The notes under the pieces are model-generated. The model searched no databases. It was not told where the DNA came from and was given only the letters and a program-made list of their open reading frames with translations. The translations under genes and the position numbers were made by a program. DNA of 17,771 bases from Halobacteria archaeon (GTDB lineage Bacteria; Pseudomonadota; Gammaproteobacteria; UBA9214). The stretch is taken from positions 1 to 17,771 of the forward strand of contig JABDRC010000354.1 of the NCBI GenBank assembly GCA_013041945.1. Direction: 5' to 3'. Shown here piece by piece: positions 14,367-17,771 of the stretch (its first letter is position 1; each line of letters starts with the position of its first letter).

Positions 14367-14570
14367 TCAGCCCTTGCCGTAGCGCTGCCGGAACTTGTCT
14401 ACGCGACCGCCGGTATCGAGCATCTTCTGCTTGCCCGTGTAGAACGGGTGGCACTTGGAACACACCTCGATGCTGAGATCATGGCCGACGGTGGATTGTG
14501 TCTCGAAGGACTCTCCGCAGCTGCACGTGACCTTGATGGCCCCGTAGGCGGGATGTGTATCAGCTTTCAT
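14367..14570 (-). CDS. rpmE: 50S ribosomal protein bL31 (zinc-binding type)
   Basis: The 67-residue protein starts MKADTHPAYGAIKVTCSCGE. It carries four zinc-binding cysteines, CSC (C16, C18) and CSKC (C37, C40), which mark the zinc-containing C+ form of bL31, a ribosome inter-subunit bridge protein. HPFYTGKQKMLDTGGRVDKF is the highly conserved C-terminal signature. The frame is open 61 codons upstream, but the ATG at 14570 is well supported by GGAG 7 bases before it and by family length. It has a strong predicted promoter 56 nt upstream and an intrinsic terminator downstream, so it is mainly a single-gene transcript. The zinc-containing type is the one usually replaced by a C- paralogue when zinc is scarce; no such paralogue is in this window. 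Confidence 0.98.
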   Translation of the reverse strand: MKADTHPAYGAIKVTCSCGESFETQSTVGHDLSIEVCSKCHPFYTGKQKMLDTGGRVDKFRQRYGKG

Positions 14571-14632
14571 AACTGCTCCGGTATGTGCGGTTCGGACCCG
14601 TGGAATGCTGCCAGGCCCCGAAAAGGCCGGAA

Positions 14633-14661
14633 ATAATACGTGATACCCGTTATGTCGGCAA
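14633..14661 (-). promoter_or_regulatory. Predicted sigma70 promoter of rpmE
   Basis: On the minus strand, TTGCCG (14661-14656) and TATTAT (14638-14633) are 17 bases apart. Each box is close to consensus (4/6 and 5/6). It lies directly before the rpmE leader and right behind the stop of the DUF3135-type gene, giving a leader of about 56 nt. Confidence 0.65.
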
Positions 14662-14664
14662 GCG

Positions 14665-15003
14665 TCAGCGTTGGAAATCCAGTATCCGGGCAGTGTCCCG
14701 GCCGCTTTCATTGCGGGCGGGCAGTTGCCGCAGCCGGGCCAGCAGTCCGTCATCGCGAAGGACGCTGTCCCACATCATTTCCTGCATGCGCACACAGGCG
14801 GCCAGCGGGGTTGGCGCGGTATCCCGAATGCGATCGAGCTTCCACTGCAGGCGGCGCAGTTGCATCTGGCAGCGTGCCGGGGCGTCGGAGATGACAGCCT
14901 CGATGGTGCTTATTCTTTTTAGTTCAAAGGCTTCCGGGTCTTTATCGGCGAGTATGGCCCACTGGTCAAAATCAAACCCGTCGTTGTCCTGCTGTTCCTG
15001 CAT
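14665..15003 (-). CDS. Small DUF3135-type protein
   Basis: This is a 112-residue cytoplasmic protein without signal peptide or membrane segment. It has the pattern FDFDQWAILADKDPEAFELK (10-29) followed by a helical region (MQLRRLQWKLDRIRD, about 47-61). The FDFDxWxxLAxxDPEAFE segment and the RRLQWxLDRxR helix match what I know of DUF3135, a family of unknown function in gammaproteobacteria. Its ATG is preceded by GGAG 8 bases upstream. It sits between the DnaA-box cluster and the rpmE promoter. The function is unknown; the arginine- and methionine-rich helices suggest a protein or nucleic-acid partner, but this is a guess. Confidence 0.8.
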   Translation of the reverse strand: MQEQQDNDGFDFDQWAILADKDPEAFELKRISTIEAVISDAPARCQMQLRRLQWKLDRIRDTAPTPLAACVRMQEMMWDSVLRDDGLLARLRQLPARNESGRDTARILDFQR

Positions 15004-15148
15004 GTCTCACTCCGTGCGGCCCGCTTATCGCGGCCATTGTTGTTGTCAGGAGTGGATAAAATGCTAGCACAGCCTGTGTATGCCCGGTACTGGACAGGAG
15101 TCGTAGCATTAAATAGATATTATTTTCAATAAGATACGGGGAACAGCC

Positions 15149-15202
15149 TGTGGATAAGCCTGTGGATAGCCCTGTGCATAGACGGTGAATTGTTGTGGAT
15201 AA
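15149..15202. promoter_or_regulatory. Cluster of four DnaA-box-like 9-mers
   Basis: Reading the plus strand, TGTGGATAA occurs at 15149-15157 and 15194-15202. Both are perfect complements of the DnaA box TTATCCACA. Near-copies TGTGGATAG (15161-15169) and TGTGCATAG (15173-15181) each differ from consensus by one base. The first three start exactly 12 bp apart, and all four have the same orientation. A 26 bp AT-rich stretch with ATTAAATAGATATTATTTTC lies immediately to the left (about 15108-15133). The cluster fills the 205 bp gap between the AAA ATPase and the DUF3135 gene (15004-15208), in which I see no other gene. It may titrate DnaA or regulate DUF3135. No classic origin neighbours (dnaA, rpmH, mnmG) are present. 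Confidence 0.6.
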
Positions 15203-15208
15203 GCGGGA

Positions 15209-16684
15209 TTAGTTCGCCGGTACGGTGCGCTCCCTGGCCCAGTTGCGCAGGCGGGCAATGTGTTCCGCCATCACCTGCGACAGGGGCCGGGTCTGGCGGA
15301 TTTCCCTGCGGACGTGTTCCGTATCCAGCGCGACATTTTCCTCACGCGCCAGGTAGGTGGCGGCGACCACCGCCTGCTCGATCTCGGCGCCGGAAAAGCC
15401 TTCGGTTTCCTTCGCCAGGTCAAGGAGGTCGAAATCCACCGGCGTGAAGTCCCGCTTGCGCAGGTGGATAGCGAATATTTCCGCGCGGGTGGCGGCGTCC
15501 GGCAGGTCGACGAAAAAAATCTCGTCCAGCCGGCCCTTGCGAATCAGCTCCGGGGGCAGGTGCTCGATGACGTTGGCGGTGGCGACGATAAACACCGGGG
15601 CCTGTCGTTCCGCCATCCACGTCAGCAGGTTGCCGAGCAGGCGGCGCGACGTGCCGTTGTCATTGTCACCCGAGGCAATCGCCTTCTCTATTTCATCGAT
15701 CCACAGCACGCACGGCGCCATGGCCTCGGCCGCTCGCAGCGCCTCGCGCAGGTTGCGTTCGGTCTCGCCAAAGAACTTGTTATACAGGGTGCCAAAGTCC
15801 AGCCGCAGCAGCGGCAGCGACCACAGGCCGGCGATGGCGCGCGCGGCGAGACTCTTGCCGCCGCCCTGGACGCCGACCAGCAATATGCCCCTGGGCATAT
15901 CCTTGCCGTCGCGGGCATTCAGGAAGGCGCTGCGCCGGCGCTCGACCCAGCGCTTGAGGTTTTGCAGGCCGCCAACCGTGCCAAAATCGTCGGTATCGAA
16001 TTCGCAGGAAATAGCGCCGTTGTGTTCGAGCAGCTGGTAGCGTGCCCGGGTGACGCGCTCGAGGTCCTGGCCGTTGATGGCGCCGTCGTCATGAATAATG
16101 GTGCGGACGATGCGCCGCGCATCGCCGGTGGTCAGCCCGCGCAGCTGGCTGCTGACCAGGTCGAGTGTCTTGCGATCGGTGTGTACCTGCCGGCCGCGGC
16201 GGGCCTGTGACCAGTGCCCCGCCTCCTCGCGGATCAGGGCCTCGATCTGTTCGGCGCCCGGCAGGGACAGTTCGAAGCGCGCGCTGTAGGCGGACAGCTC
16301 GGCTGGCAGCCTCAGTTCATGGCTGACGAACACCAGTGTGTGCCCGAGTTCCGGGTAGCCGAGGGCGATCTCCTTGAGCAGGCGGACGTTGTAGGGGTCA
16401 TCCAGGTAGGGATGGAAGTCCAGCAGCAGATAGATGGTCGGGGTGTTGGTTGCCTTGATCTGGCCGAGCGCCTGTTGCGGCTCGCTGGCATGCTTCTGGG
16501 GCGCCAGATCCAGGTCGATGCGCTGCAGACCGGAGGTGGCTGACCAGGCCATGACCGGCAGACCCAGCCGCATTGACAGCTTCGTGAATAACCGGCTCAC
16601 GTGCCGCTCATCCCGTGTCTCGATGCTGATCAGCGGGATGCGCGAGCGCAGTAACAGTTCCAGGTCATGCAGGTCGTTGGTCAC
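15209..16684 (-). CDS. AAA+ ATPase, Ycf46-like
   Basis: The 491-residue protein has a C-terminal AAA+ module. Walker A is GVQGGGKS (271-278), Walker B VLWIDE (326-331), sensor 1 ATAN (368-371), an arginine finger in RKGRLDE (382-388) and a sensor-2 region GFSGAEIEQ (429-437). Residues 1-220 form a divergent domain beginning LLLRSRIPLISIETRDERHV, typical of the family related to chloroplast/cyanobacterial Ycf46. There is no transmembrane segment or protease domain, so it is a soluble remodelling ATPase of unknown target; a cyanobacterial Ycf46 has been linked to CO2/photosynthesis regulation. The start is GTG at 16684 without a good Shine-Dalgarno sequence. It follows rof by 74 bp, a gap in which I see only direct repeats of ACCGGGT, and ends 6 bp after the DnaA-box cluster. 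Confidence 0.88.
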   Translation of the reverse strand: MTNDLHDLELLLRSRIPLISIETRDERHVSRLFTKLSMRLGLPVMAWSATSGLQRIDLDLAPQKHASEPQQALGQIKATNTPTIYLLLDFHPYLDDPYNVRLLKEIALGYPELGHTLVFVSHELRLPAELSAYSARFELSLPGAEQIEALIREEAGHWSQARRGRQVHTDRKTLDLVSSQLRGLTTGDARRIVRTIIHDDGAINGQDLERVTRARYQLLEHNGAISCEFDTDDFGTVGGLQNLKRWVERRRSAFLNARDGKDMPRGILLVGVQGGGKSLAARAIAGLWSLPLLRLDFGTLYNKFFGETERNLREALRAAEAMAPCVLWIDEIEKAIASGDNDNGTSRRLLGNLLTWMAERQAPVFIVATANVIEHLPPELIRKGRLDEIFFVDLPDAATRAEIFAIHLRKRDFTPVDFDLLDLAKETEGFSGAEIEQAVVAATYLAREENVALDTEHVRREIRQTRPLSQVMAEHIARLRNWARERTVPAN

Positions 16685-16758
16685 GTCGGGTCACCGGGTA
16701 ATGTGGCTTACCGGGTTATCGACCGGGCCGGCATGAAAATAAGTGCTGTGTTGCGGAG

Positions 16759-16992
16759 TTATAGAAACTCACAGGCCATAATCCGGTCGAGCCGGATGCT
16801 GTGACCGAGGTCGCGTGAATCACGCACGCGCAGGTACTCCCCGACATCCCGTGTAAACAGATCAACGGGTGTGACCGTGTCGCGGTATTCGGCCTGTTCA
16901 CCGTGCCATGACAGTGCCAGCCTGCGACGTTGCATGATGGCGAGTTCGTATGCGCTGTGCAGGCCGCAATCGACCGGTGTGTAGTCACTCAT
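16759..16992 (-). CDS. rof: Rof-like Rho-binding antiterminator
   Basis: This 77-residue protein begins MSDYTPVDCGLHSAYELAIM. It resembles Rof (YaeO), which binds the transcription terminator Rho near its RNA-binding site and inhibits Rho-dependent termination. The family-like features are YTPVDCGLHSAYELA at the N-terminus, the beta-strand LALSWHGEQAEYRDTVTPVD, and the C-terminal EYLRVRD and HSIRLDRIMACEF strands, giving an Sm-like fold. The frame is open 54 codons further up, but those codons overlap the CPXCG gene in another frame. The ATG at 16992 overlaps the CPXCG stop by 8 bases and has GGGGCG upstream. Identification rests on the overall pattern, since sequence identity to E. coli Rof looks modest. 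Confidence 0.75.
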   Translation of the reverse strand: MSDYTPVDCGLHSAYELAIMQRRRLALSWHGEQAEYRDTVTPVDLFTRDVGEYLRVRDSRDLGHSIRLDRIMACEFL

Positions 16993-17167
16993 CGTCGCGC
17001 CCCGCCGTGAGGGTGAAGGTTTCTCCCGTCGGACTGACATCCAGGTGAAACTCGATCGGCCGGCAGCACACCGGGCAGTCTTCGATGTAATCCTGGCTGC
17101 CGGCGGACGTGTCCACCTCCGTGTCGAAGGGTTCACCGCAGTACGGGCAGTCAACGTGTGTCAGCAT
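16985..17167 (-). CDS. CPXCG-motif cysteine-rich protein
   Basis: This is a 60-residue acidic protein with two cysteine knuckles, CPYCGEPF (7-14) and CPVCCRPI (31-38). They probably bind one zinc ion, as in a small zinc-ribbon. It matches the CPXCG-motif-containing cysteine-rich family (MLTHVDCPYCGE start), whose function is unknown. Its start overlaps the end of hemW by 17 bp and its stop overlaps the rof start by 8 bp, so all three genes are tightly coupled. A zinc-ribbon next to a Rho regulator may point to a transcription- or RNA-related role, but that is inference. Confidence 0.85.
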   Translation of the reverse strand: MLTHVDCPYCGEPFDTEVDTSAGSQDYIEDCPVCCRPIEFHLDVSPTGETFTLTAGRDDE

Positions 17168-17771
17168 GGGCGGCCTGCTCCGGCATCCAGTACTGCAGCA
17201 GCTCGTTGAGGTAGCGTTGCCCGCGCGCAGTTGCCTGCAGCCGCTGGTCCTGTCCGGTCAGCAGTCCGGCCGCGAGTGCGCGGGCGACCGGTGTCTCGAT
17301 ATATGCAAACGGCAGGCCGGTGGCCTCGGTGAATGCCTGTCGGGTAAAGCCGCTATCGAGGCGCAGTGCATTCATGACAAATTCAAGTGCCGCATCCCCG
17401 GCGGACAACACGGTCGATGAACTGATGCGCTGCGTACTGTGCGCGGCTTCCAGGTATCGCCCGGGATGCCGTGTCTTTGCCGTGCGGGTGATTTGCTGCC
17501 GCGCGGCATCGGTGACCTTGCCATGGGCACCGGCGCCGATGCCGAGGTAATCGCCGAACTGCCAGTAGTTCAGGTTATGCCGGCACTGTTTGCCGTGGCG
17601 TGCACAGGCCGACACCTCGTAGTGTTCGAAGCCGTGTTCTGACAGCAGGGACTTCCCGCCGGACTGCATGGCCCACAGCGCATCATCGTCGGGCTGCTGT
17701 GGCGGGTGTCTGTGAAACCAGGTGTTCGGCTCGATGGTCAGTTCGTACCAGGAGAGGTGTGCGGGTTCGAG
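17151..17771 (-). CDS. hemW: HemW-like radical SAM heme chaperone, N-terminus cut by the window edge
   Basis: The frame is open from the right edge and gives the last 206 residues. The first residues (LEPAHLSWYELTIEPNTWF) are the family segment that follows the radical SAM barrel strands. YEVSACARHG, CRHNLNYWQFGDYLGIGAGAHG and the winged-helix-like C-terminal HemN_C region (FVMNALRLDSGFTRQAF onward) identify HemW. HemW resembles coproporphyrinogen dehydrogenase HemN but is a heme-binding chaperone that inserts heme into respiratory enzymes. The cysteine motif of the iron-sulfur cluster is in the missing N-terminal part and cannot be checked. It probably heads the minus-strand cluster with CPXCG and rof. 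Confidence 0.93.
   Translation of the reverse strand, partial: LEPAHLSWYELTIEPNTWFHRHPPQQPDDDALWAMQSGGKSLLSEHGFEHYEVSACARHGKQCRHNLNYWQFGDYLGIGAGAHGKVTDAARQQITRTAKTRHPGRYLEAAHSTQRISSSTVLSAGDAALEFVMNALRLDSGFTRQAFTEATGLPFAYIETPVARALAAGLLTGQDQRLQATARGQRYLNELLQYWMPEQAAHADTR

Noticed and set aside
14611..14635. A GGCC-CCGAAAA-GGCC stem in the rpmE leader as a terminator of the DUF3135 gene.
   Set aside because: The stem is only 4 bp and has no U-tract in the minus-strand direction.
14571..14753. A 61-residue N-terminal extension of bL31.
   Set aside because: It overlaps the DUF3135 gene and the rpmE promoter; bL31 is about 65-70 residues, and a good ribosome binding site precedes the ATG at 14570.
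15108..15202. Calling this the chromosomal replication origin.
   Set aside because: The DnaA boxes are real in sequence, but no dnaA, rpmH, mnmG or other origin marker is present and GC skew cannot be evaluated in 18 kb. It is kept only as a finding.
16993..17154. A 54-residue N-terminal extension of the Rof-like protein.
   Set aside because: It is the alternative frame of the CPXCG gene, whose zinc-ribbon motifs are clear, and Rof proteins are only about 75-85 residues long.

Overview
The window reads as ordinary chromosome of a moderately GC-rich gammaproteobacterium. The complete pilMNOPQ type IV pilus assembly operon is followed by aroK-aroB and lies divergent from a class A PBP (ponA/mrcA). 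From memory, the order rpmE - nuclease - malate enzyme - ponA - pilMNOPQ - aroK - aroB matches a conserved block in Pseudomonas and purple-sulfur-type gammaproteobacteria. All genes except the PBP are on the minus strand, so the text below runs from high to low coordinates.

Right part (17771 to 14665): the 3' part of hemW, a CPXCG-type cysteine-rich protein and a Rof-like Rho-binding protein overlap one another. A Ycf46-like AAA+ ATPase follows. Next is a 205 bp gap holding four DnaA-box-like 9-mers beside an AT-rich stretch, then a small DUF3135-type protein.

Middle right (14661 to 11002): rpmE (ribosomal protein bL31) has a good sigma70-type promoter and an intrinsic terminator. The terminator falls inside the start of the next gene, a secreted SNase-like nuclease. 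The nuclease overlaps by 4 bp a lipoprotein M48 metalloprotease. An LDH-like malate dehydrogenase follows, with its own predicted promoter and a leader containing a perfect hairpin. It converges on ponA.

Centre (10978 to 8355): ponA (plus strand) and pilM (minus strand) diverge from a short AT-rich region where their best predicted promoters overlap.

Left part (8354 to 1): pilM-pilN-pilO-pilP-pilQ are tightly packed (1 bp, 4 bp, 4 bp overlap, 18 bp) and encode the inner-membrane alignment complex plus the outer-membrane secretin. aroK, aroB and dgt follow, then a WGR-domain gene cut by the window edge. Every junction after pilQ carries a palindromic or repeat-like insert: the aroK start palindrome, a GGGGTCAGAGCACATT inverted repeat, a GCAGGGTGC inverted repeat, and a CACAGAGAA tandem plus inverted repeat. 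One of these repeats encodes the last residues of AroK. No tRNA, rRNA, CRISPR array, IS transposase or phage gene is visible. The window is mostly core genome; the more unusual items are the repeats, the DnaA-box cluster, the lysine/glycine tail on PilO and the little-studied AAA/Rof/CPXCG group.
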